Source: Hydrogenophilaceae bacterium
Lineage (GTDB): Bacteria; Pseudomonadota; Gammaproteobacteria; Burkholderiales; Thiobacillaceae
Direction: 5' to 3'
Assembly (NCBI GenBank): GCA_024709485.1
Contig: JANJWO010000029.1
Span: 1-39,972 of the forward strand
DNA: 39,972 bases
The notes under the pieces are model-generated. The model worked only from the letters and a program-made list of their open reading frames with translations, was not told the origin of the DNA and ran no database searches. Position 1 is the first letter of the stretch. Each line of letters begins with the position of its first letter. The position numbers and the translations under genes are program-made. Of the stretch, positions 33,268 to 39,972 are shown piece by piece.

Positions 33268-33870
33268 TCATTCCGAAGTGGTTTCGATCTGCACGCTCAC
33301 CGTTCCCCTGGGCTGGACGGCAACCTTCACGAGATAGCGCTGCTTGCCCTTGACCCAGGCATGGGCCTCGGCTTCGGGCGTGGCGGATTGCACCTCCTGC
33401 GCGTAGCCCAAGGCGGTGAAGCCCTGGATGTAATGACTCAGCACCGCCGCGTAATCAGCCTGGCCTTCATATCGCGCCGTGACCTGCTTGCCTTCGCGAT
33501 GCCATGCGGTGCGCAGGAAGCCCGGATAGCGCGCCACCGGCGCGATGTCGGTGCCGGAGACATCGCGTTGTGGCCTGTCCTCCGGCTTGAGCGCGGGGAC
33601 GAACTCGCCGAGTTTCTCCCGCGCGCCGGGCACCACCTGCTCCACCTGCCGTTCCACGCTCTCCAGCGCGCCGCGCGCGGCCTGGGGCGCGGTCGCGCCC
33701 CAGCCCTGCACCTGGCCGAAGAACCAGCCCGTCAGGGCGATGGCGGCCCAGATCGCGAGACCGAGCAGGACCAGCAGGCCGATGCCCAGCATGATCCAGG
33801 TGCGACGGCGCACCTGGAAGACCTTGGGGGCGGCCTGGGCGGCGAGCGCGAACAGTCCGAGCTTGTTCAT
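33268..33870 (-). CDS. hypothetical membrane-anchored protein
   Basis: A 200-residue protein with an N-terminal stretch, one strong transmembrane helix at about 28-51 (MLGIGLLVLLGLAIWAAIAL) and a periplasmic C-terminal domain of mixed alpha/beta character (RARYEGQADYAAVL-like region to TVSVQIETTSE). No family is recognised. AGGAGG lies 6 bases before the ATG at 33870, a strong ribosome-binding site. Its ATG overlaps the TGA of Sua5 by 4 bases. The longer frame to 34659 is a shadow of Sua5. Confidence 0.75.
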   Translation of the reverse strand: MNKLGLFALAAQAAPKVFQVRRRTWIMLGIGLLVLLGLAIWAAIALTGWFFGQVQGWGATAPQAARGALESVERQVEQVVPGAREKLGEFVPALKPEDRPQRDVSGTDIAPVARYPGFLRTAWHREGKQVTARYEGQADYAAVLSHYIQGFTALGYAQEVQSATPEAEAHAWVKGKQRYLVKVAVQPRGTVSVQIETTSE

Positions 33871-34865
33871 GACGAAACCTCCTGAAGATGACGGTTGGCC
33901 GCACGCGCCAGCCGGTCGTTGACGGCCCACCAGTCCTCGTCCGCCGGCGGGGCTTCCACCAGCAGGCGATCGAAGCCGAAGCGGTCGATCTCGCGTAGGC
34001 GGGCATACAGTCGCCGGCCATAGGCACGTGCGCCGGCGGGCATGAGAAAGCGGGGCAGGGGCGGCAGCACGGGATTTTGCCACGGCCCGCAGGGGCGGCG
34101 CAGCACCGCCACCCGCAGCCCCCGCGCCAGCAGACCCTCGGCATGGCGCGCGAGCCGCGCGGCGGGGATGACCTCCAGGGGCGTGGCGGGGGCGTAATGG
34201 GCCGGCAGCGCGCCAGGAACACGGGGCGAGGAGGCATCGGCTGCGCCCGTTTCGATGCATGTACTGCCCAGCGCCTCGCGCAGGGCGGACAGCGGCAGCG
34301 CGCCCGGGCGCAGCACGCGGGGCCGCTCCCCGATCAGGGAGACGAGGCTGGATTCCAGGCCAAGGCGGCATGGCCCGCCGTCCAGCACCGTCAATTCCGG
34401 AAAGTAGCCACGTACATGCCTGGCCTCGGTGGGGCTCACCCGCCCGAACGGGTTGGCCGAAGGCGCGGCCAGACCGCCGCCGAAGGCGCGGAGCAGGGCC
34501 TGAGCCACGGGGTGATGCGGCGCGCGCAAGGCCACGCTGTCCTGGCCGCCGGTGACCACGTGCGACACCTCGTCGCGCGCCGGCAGCACCAGGGTCAGCG
34601 GGCCAGGCCAGAACCGCGCCATCAGCACTCGCGCCGCCTCGGGGATTTCGGCGGCCCACTGCCCGGCCGCGTCCCTGCCCGTGACGTGCACGATCAGGGG
34701 ATGGTCGGCGGGCCGGCCCTTGAGGGCGTATATCCGCCGCACCGCCGCCTCGTTGCGCGCGTCGGCCCCCAGGCCGTACACGGTCTCGGTGGGGAAAGCC
34801 ACCACGTCACCCGCACCGAGTCGCCGGGCGGCGTCATGGATGAGTGTGGCCGGCGGGCGGTTCAT
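33867..34865 (-). CDS. L-threonylcarbamoyladenylate synthase (Sua5/YwlC type)
   Basis: Makes threonylcarbamoyl-AMP, the first step of the tRNA t6A37 modification. The 332-residue protein has the N-terminal YrdC domain (about 1-200): GDVVAFPTETVYGLGAD, KGRPADHPLIVHV, and the lysine/arginine contacts. A C-terminal Sua5 domain (about 210-332) is joined by a linker (ADASSPRVPGALPAHYAP). The start is ATG 34865 (MNRPPATLIHD); it overlaps the HPF TGA by 4 bases. Full length for the two-domain class, so no sign of damage. Confidence 0.93.
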   Translation of the reverse strand: MNRPPATLIHDAARRLGAGDVVAFPTETVYGLGADARNEAAVRRIYALKGRPADHPLIVHVTGRDAAGQWAAEIPEAARVLMARFWPGPLTLVLPARDEVSHVVTGGQDSVALRAPHHPVAQALLRAFGGGLAAPSANPFGRVSPTEARHVRGYFPELTVLDGGPCRLGLESSLVSLIGERPRVLRPGALPLSALREALGSTCIETGAADASSPRVPGALPAHYAPATPLEVIPAARLARHAEGLLARGLRVAVLRRPCGPWQNPVLPPLPRFLMPAGARAYGRRLYARLREIDRFGFDRLLVEAPPADEDWWAVNDRLARAANRHLQEVSS

Positions 34866-35245
34866 GGATGCGGCGAATCCGGATGCTTCTGAACTTCGTC
34901 GGCCCAAGCCTCCTGGGCTACCGGCGCGAGCGCGGGCGCAAACTCGCGGCCGCGTGCCAGCCGCCGGGCAAGGGTGCGCCCGGCGCGCTCGGCGGCGCGG
35001 TCGATAGCCACGTACAGATCGGCCTCGACATCCTCGATCACCACGGCGGGCGCCTGCTTGAGCCGCGCCTCGATCAGGCAGCGCTTGTCGTCGCCGCCCC
35101 TCGGACCGTTGATGTCGGACAAGCGCACGGTAAGGCGCGTGATACTGTCGTTGCCATGCGACAGGGCGTAGGCCAGGCGTTTTTCCACATAGTCGCGCAG
35201 GCCGGACGTGAGGGTGAAACCATGGGTGTGGATGTCGATGTGCAT
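34862..35245 (-). CDS. ribosome hibernation/HPF-RaiA family protein
   Basis: A 127-residue protein of the HPF/RaiA/YfiA fold: the beta-alpha-beta-beta-beta-alpha core (about 1-95) begins MHIDIHTHGFTLTSGLRDYV. It is longer than short HPF (about 95-113) by a C-terminal tail that lacks the long-HPF second domain. Binds the ribosome in slow growth, blocking tRNA sites and helping dimer or idle state. It is the first gene of the minus-strand coupled set (Sua5 follows with ATGA). Bases 35246-35361 separate it from divergent nhaR. Confidence 0.87.
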   Translation of the reverse strand: MHIDIHTHGFTLTSGLRDYVEKRLAYALSHGNDSITRLTVRLSDINGPRGGDDKRCLIEARLKQAPAVVIEDVEADLYVAIDRAAERAGRTLARRLARGREFAPALAPVAQEAWADEVQKHPDSPHP

Positions 35246-35296
35246 GAAGCGCTCCAGGTGGGTAACGAATGCGGAGCCAGTATGGCGCGCATCATA

Positions 35297-35345
35297 GTTC
35301 GATACAAACAGTTAATTGTTGGTATTTAATTCGAAAATATCGAAC
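35297..35345. promoter_or_regulatory. AT-rich divergent promoter with an 8-bp inverted repeat
   Basis: GTTCGATA at 35297-35304 is repeated inverted as TATCGAAC at 35338-35345. The 33 bases between include a near-palindrome (AACAGTTAATTGTT, 35308-35321) and TTCGAA (35330-35335). This AT-rich island in a GC-rich region lies between hpf (minus) and nhaR (plus), so it may be the operator for NhaR or another LysR-type regulator. Boxes are read by eye only. Confidence 0.4.
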
Positions 35346-35361
35346 ACCGAAAGGTACCCTC

Positions 35362-36300
35362 ATGCTCAACTTCAAACACCTGCATTACTTCCTTGCCATC
35401 GCCAAATCGGGTGGCATCAACCGCGCGGCGGAGCGCCTGCACCTCACGCCGCAGACCCTCTCCGGCCAGCTTGCCCAGTTCGAGGAACGCCTGGGCGTGC
35501 CGCTGTTCCGGCGCGGCGGGCGGCGCATGGAACTGACGGAAACCGGCAAGCTGGCCCTGTCCTATGCCGAGGAAATCTTCCAGGTGAGCACGGAACTGGA
35601 AGAGTTGTTGCGCGGAGGGACGGACGAACGCGTCATCCCGTTCCGCGTGGGCATCGCCGACGTGGTGCCGAAATCCATCGCCCACCAGTTGCTCGCCCCC
35701 GTTCTGGCGTTGGCCGATCCGATCCGCCTGATCTGCCGCGAAGACCGGCTGGAACGGCTGCTGGCGGATATGGCCATCCATCGCCTGGACATGGTGCTGG
35801 CCGACCGGCCCATGCCGCCGGGCATGGACGTGAAGGGCTACAGCCACCCCCTGGGCGAATGCGGCGTGACCTTTTTCGCCACACCGGACATCGCCACGCG
35901 CCTGGGCGCGGACTTTCCCCGCTGTCTCGATGGCGCGCCCCTGTTGATCCCCGGCGAGGACAGCGCCCTGCGCGCTCCGCTCCTGCGCTGGCTGGAGCGG
36001 CAGGGGCTGCACCCGCGCGTGGTCGGCGAATTCGACGATCCGGCCCTGATGAAGGCATTCGGCCAGTCGGGCGCGGGCGTCTTCCCCGCACCGACGGCCA
36101 CAGCTCCGGAAGTCGAGGCGCACTACGGCGTCGCCATACTTGGACAGACGGATGACCTACGCGAGCGTTTCTTTGCCATCTCGGCGGAACGGCGTTTGAC
36201 CCACCCCGCCGTCGTGGCGGTAAGCGAGATAGCGCGCACGGGGGTGTTCAAGGGAGATCGGGGCAGCCGTCAGGCGGGGGGTCTGCCTGAGAGGCTGTGA
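35362..36300 (+). CDS. nhaR: LysR-family transcriptional activator, NhaR-like
   Basis: A 312-residue LysR regulator. The winged helix-turn-helix (about 4-62) begins NFKHLHYFLAIAKSGGINRA with the recognition helix PQTLSGQLAQFEERLG. The effector domain (about 90-300) carries NhaR-type segments (RLICREDRLERLLADMAIHR). NhaR responds to Na+ and regulates antiporter genes in E. coli. The ATG at 35362 has AAAGGTA upstream; the longer frame to 35269 is non-homologous. The last codons and the stop (GAG AGG CTG TGA) lie inside the MITE-like repeat at 36287-36396, so the C-terminal tail may be altered. No nhaA is visible here. Confidence 0.9.
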   Translation: MLNFKHLHYFLAIAKSGGINRAAERLHLTPQTLSGQLAQFEERLGVPLFRRGGRRMELTETGKLALSYAEEIFQVSTELEELLRGGTDERVIPFRVGIADVVPKSIAHQLLAPVLALADPIRLICREDRLERLLADMAIHRLDMVLADRPMPPGMDVKGYSHPLGECGVTFFATPDIATRLGADFPRCLDGAPLLIPGEDSALRAPLLRWLERQGLHPRVVGEFDDPALMKAFGQSGAGVFPAPTATAPEVEAHYGVAILGQTDDLRERFFAISAERRLTHPAVVAVSEIARTGVFKGDRGSRQAGGLPERL

Positions 36301-36396
36301 ATAAATCTACTGCGCGCCCCGATAGCTGCGTTGGGCGGTGCTCGCTCCTCGCCTTGCTCTTGGGCCGCTCACTACGATTTCTTCACAGCCTCTGAG
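36287..36396. mobile_element. MITE-like element with 20-bp terminal inverted repeats
   Basis: Left end 36287-36306 and right end 36377-36396 are inverted repeats of 20 bases with 2 mismatches (core AGAGGCTGTGAA). They enclose about 70 bases with no gene. The length (110 bp) and terminal repeats fit a miniature inverted-repeat element of an IS family. Both flanking genes end inside it: nhaR stops at the left TGA, and the HAD remnant runs in from the right. Confidence 0.65.
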
Positions 36397-36960
36397 TTGT
36401 CGCAACAGCGCGAGATCGGCATGCCCCGGCGCAAGCGTCCACCCGGAACAGCCTGTCCGGCTCGCCCAGGTCGGACAGCACCACCACGCTGAAATCCTCG
36501 CCCTGGCTGTAGAGGCTTTCCATGACCAGCACCGGCACGCCAGCCTCCCGGGCTGCCCGGACGCCGTTGGCGGTGTCCTCGATGGCGAGGCATTCGCCGC
36601 CCGAAAGTCCAAGGATTTGCAGCGGCCAGAGATAGGCGTGCGGCGCGGGTTTCTCGACCGGAGCGTCCTCGGCGCAGCAGGTGACGTCGAACAGATCTTG
36701 CCACGCAGGGCCGAAGGCGGCGGCAGGGCATCCACGTTGGAGCGGCTGGTGGTGGTGACGATGGCGAGCTTCAGTCCCGCCGATTGCGCCTCGCGGATGA
36801 GCCGCGCCACACCAGGGCGCAAGCCCACCCGTCCAGCGGCGACGGCCTCAATGTAATGACAGGCCTTGATGCGGTGCAACTGCCCGATGAGTTCGTCGAT
36901 ATCGGGCAGGACGAGCAAATCCGGGTGCGCTTCGGCGAGAAAGGCGCGGATGCGTTCCCC
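36307..36960 (-). pseudogene. HAD-superfamily phosphatase (CbbY-like), N-truncated and frameshifted
   Basis: Three segments of one HAD-IA (CbbY/phosphoglycolate-phosphatase-like) protein lie in different frames. The N-terminal segment runs from GERIRAFLAEAHPDLLVLPD to KLAIVTTTSRSNVDAL (frame 1). The middle has FDVTCCAEDAPVEKPAPHAY and IEDTANGVRAAREAGVPVLV (frame 3), including the motif III lysine and motif IV Asp. The last is APGHADLALLRQL (frame 1 again). Joins need one base added near 36717-36726 and one removed at about 36433. The DxDGT motif-I start is missing; upstream the frame runs into the aldolase. The C-terminus ends in the MITE. Non-functional as it stands. Confidence 0.7.
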
Positions 36961-37889
36961 AGCAGTACCGGTAGCGGGCGCTCTTGTCGGACGCGCTGCC
37001 CACCGCCACCTCGCGCACCCCGGGGATGGCGGCCAGCTGGCGCTGGCTTTCGATCATCACCGCGCGCAGCCGCGCCTCGTCCACCTGGGGCGCGTTGTAC
37101 ACCACCACGTGCTCGACGATGAGCCAGGGTCGGCAGCAGGCCAGCACCTCGGCGGCGCGGATGGCTTCGTCCGCCGCGTCGGCGAGCGCGGTGTAGTAAT
37201 TGATCTTGGCCACGCCCAGGGTGGCGAGCTTGCGGAACTGCTCATTCGCGAGCCCGGTGCCGCCGTGGATGACAAGGGGAACGCCGACGGCGGCGTTGAT
37301 TTCCTTGAGGCGGCCCCAGTCCAGCCGGGGCTTGCCCTGCATGCGTCCGTGGACGGTGCCGACGGAGACGGCCAGGCAGTCGACGCCGGTCAGGCGCACG
37401 AAGTCCCGCGCCTCGCCCGCCGTGGTGTACTGCGCTGAGCCGGGGTGACGCTCGGCGTCTTCGCCTTCCACACCGGGCACGTAGCCCAGCTCACCTTCCA
37501 CGGCGACGCAGTAGGCACGAGCCATGGCGACGACGGCGCGGATGGTGTCGAGATTTCCATCGAGGGAAAGATGGGGCATCCACCATGACGCCATTGGCCA
37601 CCAAACGGATGGCGCGCCTGGCGGAATCGAGGCTCGCACCGTGGTCCAGGTGGACGGCCACCGGCACGGTGGCGCGCCGGGCCGCCGCCTCCACGGCTGG
37701 CATGAGGAGGTCGAATTCGAAATGGGCGAAATGGGATTCGGCCAGCGACAGGATGACCGGCGCGAGGACGCGTTCCGCCGCCGTCAGGATGCCTTCCAGG
37801 AAATCCACGCCGGCCAGGTCGAAAGCGCCCACGGCGTAGCCGTTTTGATAGGCGTGATCGAGCAGATCTTTCATATTGACCAGGGCCAT
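36961..37889 (-). pseudogene. class II fructose-bisphosphate-type aldolase with Dabb tail, frameshifted and truncated
   Basis: The N-terminal half (MALVNMKDLLDHAYQNGYAVG, HLDHGASLDSARRAIRLV, ending GVMVDA) and the second half (SLDGNLDTIRAVVAMARAY, YVPGVEGEDAERHPGSAQY, GGTGLANEQF) are in different frames, separated by an apparent extra base in GGGG 37573-37576. The zinc-binding motif region HLDHG is visible. The C-terminal end (IVEHVVVYNAPQVDEARL to GSASDKSARYRYCW) is the first part of a Dabb-like barrel found fused to this aldolase subgroup. It stops where the HAD homology begins, so the two genes are joined after a deletion. Autotroph aldolases of this type act in Calvin-cycle carbon metabolism; the present gene is probably inactive. 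Confidence 0.72.
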
Positions 37890-37901
37890 GGGGGCCTCCT
37901 T

Positions 37902-38204
37902 TCAGGTTTCGTCGTCGAGTTCCGGGTTCCAGCTGGCGGCGCGCGCCCGTTCGATCTCCTCCTGGTAAATGCGGGCATGGCGCTCACGCGGGTACTCCGG
38001 CAGGCGGCTGGGCAGGCCGGCGTAGGGTAACCAGGCGCGGACCACCTGTTCCGAGAGCATTTGCAGACGGCCCAGGCTCCATCCGGCGCAGGTTTCTCCC
38101 TCAGGGATGAGGCCGAATACCTGGGCATCCATGACGATGCGCTCGCCGTCAGTCAGACCGCCGTACTGGTCTTCCGGCAGGCCGATGTAGGTCTGTTCTC
38201 TCAT
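37902..38204 (-). CDS. hypothetical protein upstream of the aldolase
   Basis: A 100-residue soluble, acidic protein (MREQTYIGLPEDQYGGLTDG, VFGLIPEGETCAGWS, ending WNPELDDET). It has two tryptophan-rich stretches and no membrane segment, and no family is recognised. The frame is open to 38318 but the ATG at 38204 is the first plausible start. It lies 12 bases ahead of the aldolase relic, so they were co-transcribed. Bases 38205-38307 upstream hold no other recognised feature apart from a weak frame in the same orientation. Confidence 0.6.
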   Translation of the reverse strand: MREQTYIGLPEDQYGGLTDGERIVMDAQVFGLIPEGETCAGWSLGRLQMLSEQVVRAWLPYAGLPSRLPEYPRERHARIYQEEIERARAASWNPELDDET

Positions 38205-38307
38205 GGCAATACCCTCGTGGCGAGGCCTTCCCCATAGGGGCTTCGAGTTCCTCGACCAAGAGGGCGAGAGCCTTGTCGCGTAACAATGCCATGCCATTAC
38301 ACACAAC

Positions 38308-38646
38308 TCATAGCGCATGAGCTTCTCTCGCGAATCTGATCCCTGCGGCGAAATCGACGACGCGCTGGAGGCCGAACCAAATGGTTTTCACGCCCGGCTC
38401 GTCGTCGCATTTGCGCGCCAGGAAGCTGCCAAGCATGGACACCAGGCGCACCACTTCGTCGAGCCTTGGCGGGGTATTGGGCACCTTCTTCCGGTTCAGG
38501 ATGTAGGCCGCCTGCCACTCATCCCGCTCGAACAACAAAGCCGCATCCAGATCGGGGCAGGTTCGCCCCAGGCGCATCAGCCCCGTTCCAGCCGTTCCAC
38601 AGTGCTCAGTTGCAAAGCTTCCACGCGGCAGCCGTTCTTGAGCACG
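38308..38646 (-). pseudogene. IS4-type transposase, C-terminal remnant
   Basis: The C-terminal ~85 residues (DLDAALLFERDEWQAAYILN, LDEVVRLVSMLGSFLARK, EPGVKTIWFGLQRVVDFAAG) match the end of IS4-family (IS50-like) transposases. Upstream, VLKNGCRVEALQLSTVERLE, another conserved transposase segment, lies in a second frame just before LMRLGRTCPDL. About 12-14 codons (ERALALYLVVAWRI-like) are missing between them, and everything upstream is gone. The catalytic DDE residues other than the last region are absent. A dead insertion sequence that marks the right boundary of the conserved gene block. Confidence 0.8.
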
Positions 38647-38772
38647 TGGGTACCCTCTCATGCCGATCGTGTTACCAGGCTGGGAGAGTGGTTCACCACC
38701 CGGAAAGATTGGCGGAGCGGCTAGCAACAGTATCTGACCGATTCATACAGCGCGCTCAATAAGGCCGCAGAG

Positions 38773-39136
38773 ATGGTTAGTCTGTCCAGACAGACCAAGG
38801 CAGCGGGCACGGCCATCAAGAGCTTGCTGAGTACCTACGGCGAAGAACAGCACGCCTTGCTAAACATCTCGGAAACCAGCGTGCTTTAAAAGTGCGCTGT
38901 CCGTCCTGAACAGGCTGGGAAAGGCCGCCGGCGACGCCGAGGATCGGGTCAATCGAACAGCAAAGTGCGTGAAGGCGGAAGAGGAGGCCAGATACAAAGC
39001 AGCCCGTGCCGCCATCAGGGCAGCGTTTCCGGATATGCAGATGACAGATGCGATCCTGCTGCTGTGCCACATGGGGGATGGAGTTAACTACGAACTCCTT
39101 AAGGTTGCCCGCACAAAACCGAGCGGAACGGACTGA
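38773..39136 (+). pseudogene. hypothetical protein, frameshifted
   Basis: A plus-strand frame begins upstream (QQYLTDSYSALNKAAE) and the ATG at 38773 gives VSLSRQTKAAGTAIKSLLST, then stops at TAA 38887-38889. A clearly coding-like frame shifted by +1 continues with KSALSVLNRLGKAAGDAEDR, RYKAARAAIRAAFPDMQM, ending at TGA 39134-39136. Deleting one T in the CTTTAAAA at 38884-38890 joins them into a ~120-residue helical, charged protein. No family is recognised. Composition is less GC-rich than the main block, suggesting acquired DNA. Confidence 0.5.
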
Positions 39137-39371
39137 GCCTTTGATTTCATGTCGGACGTTCGCGATATGCAGCGAGCCGCTATTGATGGAGCCGAAATCG
39201 CGTTAGGAATGCGATGCTGAAAGATGGAAGCATTGCGCCGGCCACCGCCACCGCGTAACGAAGTGGTTTCGATGAAAGTAGGGCAGAGCTGCTTGCCCGA
39301 CAAGAGGGTTTGGTCAAGCATGCCGTGACCTGCATGACGGCTGCAATGCTGGAGCGGTCGAAATAGTGCCA

Positions 39372-39399
39372 GCATATGCTATCTGCGAATAGCATATGC
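39372..39399. promoter_or_regulatory. perfect 11-6-11 inverted repeat, possible Xer/tyrosine-recombinase core or operator
   Basis: GCATATGCTAT (39372-39382) and ATAGCATATGC (39389-39399) are perfect inverted copies around the 6-base spacer CTGCGA. The total of 28 bases with 11-bp arms and a 6-bp centre is the architecture of dif-type Xer sites and of several tyrosine-recombinase core sites. The arms do not match the usual dif consensus, so a repressor operator is equally possible. It lies 185 bases upstream of the XerC-like gene. Confidence 0.5.
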
Positions 39400-39532
39400 A
39401 AAGCGAATATTATGTATTGATGCAATACACCTCCATTGCACCTCATGGTGTAGAAAAGAGGTATTTGCTATAGATGTGGGCTGATGGCACGGATTGGCGA
39501 TCTTCATGATAGCGGTCTGGAAGCGGTAGTAC

Positions 39533-39557
39533 CCGGGCGGGGATGATCTCCGCCCGG
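39533..39557 (+). promoter_or_regulatory. GC-rich hairpin before the XerC-like gene
   Basis: CCGGGCGGGGA pairs with TCTCCGCCCGG around a TGA loop: 11 pairs, one of them G-T, in 25 bases. It ends 26 bases before the ATG at 39584. There is no T-run after it, so it is not a classical terminator. It could shape the 5-prime leader of the recombinase message or be a repressor site. Confidence 0.4.
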
Positions 39558-39583
39558 TTGAGAAACTGAGACCATGAGACTTG

Positions 39584-39972
39584 ATGATGTCCGACACGGA
39601 CAATAAGGAAGCCACGACGCTTTCCCGGCAGCATGTTGCGGCATACCTGCAACACCTCGCAGCCGAGAGGCGGCTTTCTCCGAACACGCTTGAAAGTTAC
39701 CAGCGGGACCTTCTTTTTTTGCTCCAGGCGACTGAAGAATGCGGGAAAGCACTGGCTGACGCAGTGGCATCCGATGTGCGGGACGCGATCGTCAAGCTCA
39801 GGAAGACAAGCCTGTCGCCGGCGAGCGTGGCAAGACATATATCAAGCTGGCGAGGATTCTATTCATACGCCATCCAGAGATTCGGGTACCTGAACAACCC
39901 GTGTGTCGGGCAAAAAGGTCCGAAGGTAAAGCGGGCCCTTCCCAAGACGCTTTCACCCGATAGTTGCGCCCA
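39584..39972 (+). CDS. xerC: tyrosine recombinase XerC-like, N-terminal part (runs off the window)
   Basis: The frame is open from ATG 39584/39587 to the last base. About 129 residues form the N-terminal core-binding (SAM-like) domain: HVAAYLQHLAAERRLSPNTL, ESYQRDLLFLL, LSPASVARHISSWRGFYSYA, NNPCVGQKGPKVKRALPKTL. These segments match chromosomal-type XerC (the LSP..LARxxSAWRGFY and LPKxLSxD signatures). The catalytic Arg-His-Arg-Tyr domain lies beyond the window. XerC normally resolves chromosome dimers at dif, but similar enzymes are used by plasmids and integrative elements. The unusual neighbours upstream (relics, an 11-6-11 palindrome) leave both options open. Confidence 0.85.
   Translation, partial: MMSDTDNKEATTLSRQHVAAYLQHLAAERRLSPNTLESYQRDLLFLLQATEECGKALADAVASDVRDAIVKLRKTSLSPASVARHISSWRGFYSYAIQRFGYLNNPCVGQKGPKVKRALPKTLSPDSCA

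Larger units (their letters stand above)
39137..39583. other. 447-bp non-coding stretch with regulatory-type structures
   Basis: Only short frames occur (for example a 23-codon plus-strand frame near 39151). The stretch is AT-richer than the rest of the window, particularly 39370-39480. It holds the 11-6-11 inverted repeat at 39372-39399 and a strong hairpin at 39533-39557, both described separately. It probably contains the promoter of the downstream recombinase, but no confident -35/-10 pair was seen. Confidence 0.5.

Noticed and set aside
1..39972. tRNA, rRNA and CRISPR arrays
   Set aside because: No CCA-ended cloverleaf-like sequence, ribosomal consensus or regularly spaced repeats were seen on reading; a tRNAscan or CRISPR search would settle it.

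Overview
The window is GC-rich and almost entirely coded on the minus strand. About 35 co-oriented genes run from about 38.2 kb down to 0.2 kb. Only nhaR (35362-36300) and the right-hand 1.2 kb read on the plus strand. Protein-level recognition (UspA, glgC, SPFH/NfeD, DUF6671, YqaA, UPF0114, Dabb-type aldolase, SbtA/SbtB) and the codon use suggest a betaproteobacterium. An autotrophic or sulfur/hydrogen-oxidising relative is plausible because of the bicarbonate-uptake genes and the aldolase/CbbY-like pair. No tRNA, rRNA or CRISPR array was seen, and the species cannot be named from the sequence.

Layout. 0-4.4 kb: remnant of a ferric-reductase-like membrane protein, an M50 site-2 protease with CBS domains, and a type II cation P-type ATPase. 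4.5-7.2 kb: a small recombinant relic (5-prime end of an IS5-type transposase joined to a uspA tail), glgC, an inverted-repeat element and a tandem-domain UspA. 7.3-15.0 kb: a tightly coupled lipid operon (fadD, lipoprotein alpha/beta hydrolase, ceramidase-like membrane hydrolase, MFS permease, and a three-domain ACP/acyl-AMP ligase/PlsC fusion). 15.1-17.5 kb: stomatin-like SPFH protein, NfeD serine protease and DUF2934. 17.7-21.4 kb: SbtB, SbtA, a chimeric AI-2E-permease/TerB-associated protein and a SulP transporter. 21.5-27.5 kb: duplicated envelope and stress genes (two YqaA, two DUF6671, a TerB-like protein), a VC0807 protein, a rhodanese and CorA. 27.5-35.2 kb: dgkA, PAP2, UspA, CBS, TerC, UPF0114, DUF302, htpX, a hypothetical, Sua5 and HPF. 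35.3-38.2 kb: nhaR, a small MITE-like repeat, a damaged HAD phosphatase joined to a damaged aldolase, and a small hypothetical. 38.3-40 kb: an IS4-type transposase remnant, a frameshifted hypothetical, a perfect 11-6-11 inverted repeat and the start of a XerC-like recombinase.

Together the genes look like a stress and envelope-maintenance region: lipid repair, ion transport, universal stress proteins, ribosome hibernation and membrane proteases, with inorganic-carbon uptake embedded. Many neighbours overlap by 4 bases (ATGA), implying long coupled operons.

The most interesting features are an Aas/LplT-like lysolipid-repair module with an unusual domain order, a chimeric gene built from two unrelated membrane families, and an 11-6-11 palindrome next to a tyrosine recombinase. 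Apparent single-base lesions cluster between 22 and 39 kb (DUF6671, yqaA, UPF0114, htpX, HAD, aldolase, hypothetical), while the larger genes between 0.5 and 21.4 kb are intact. Whether these lesions are real decay or sequencing error is the main uncertainty.
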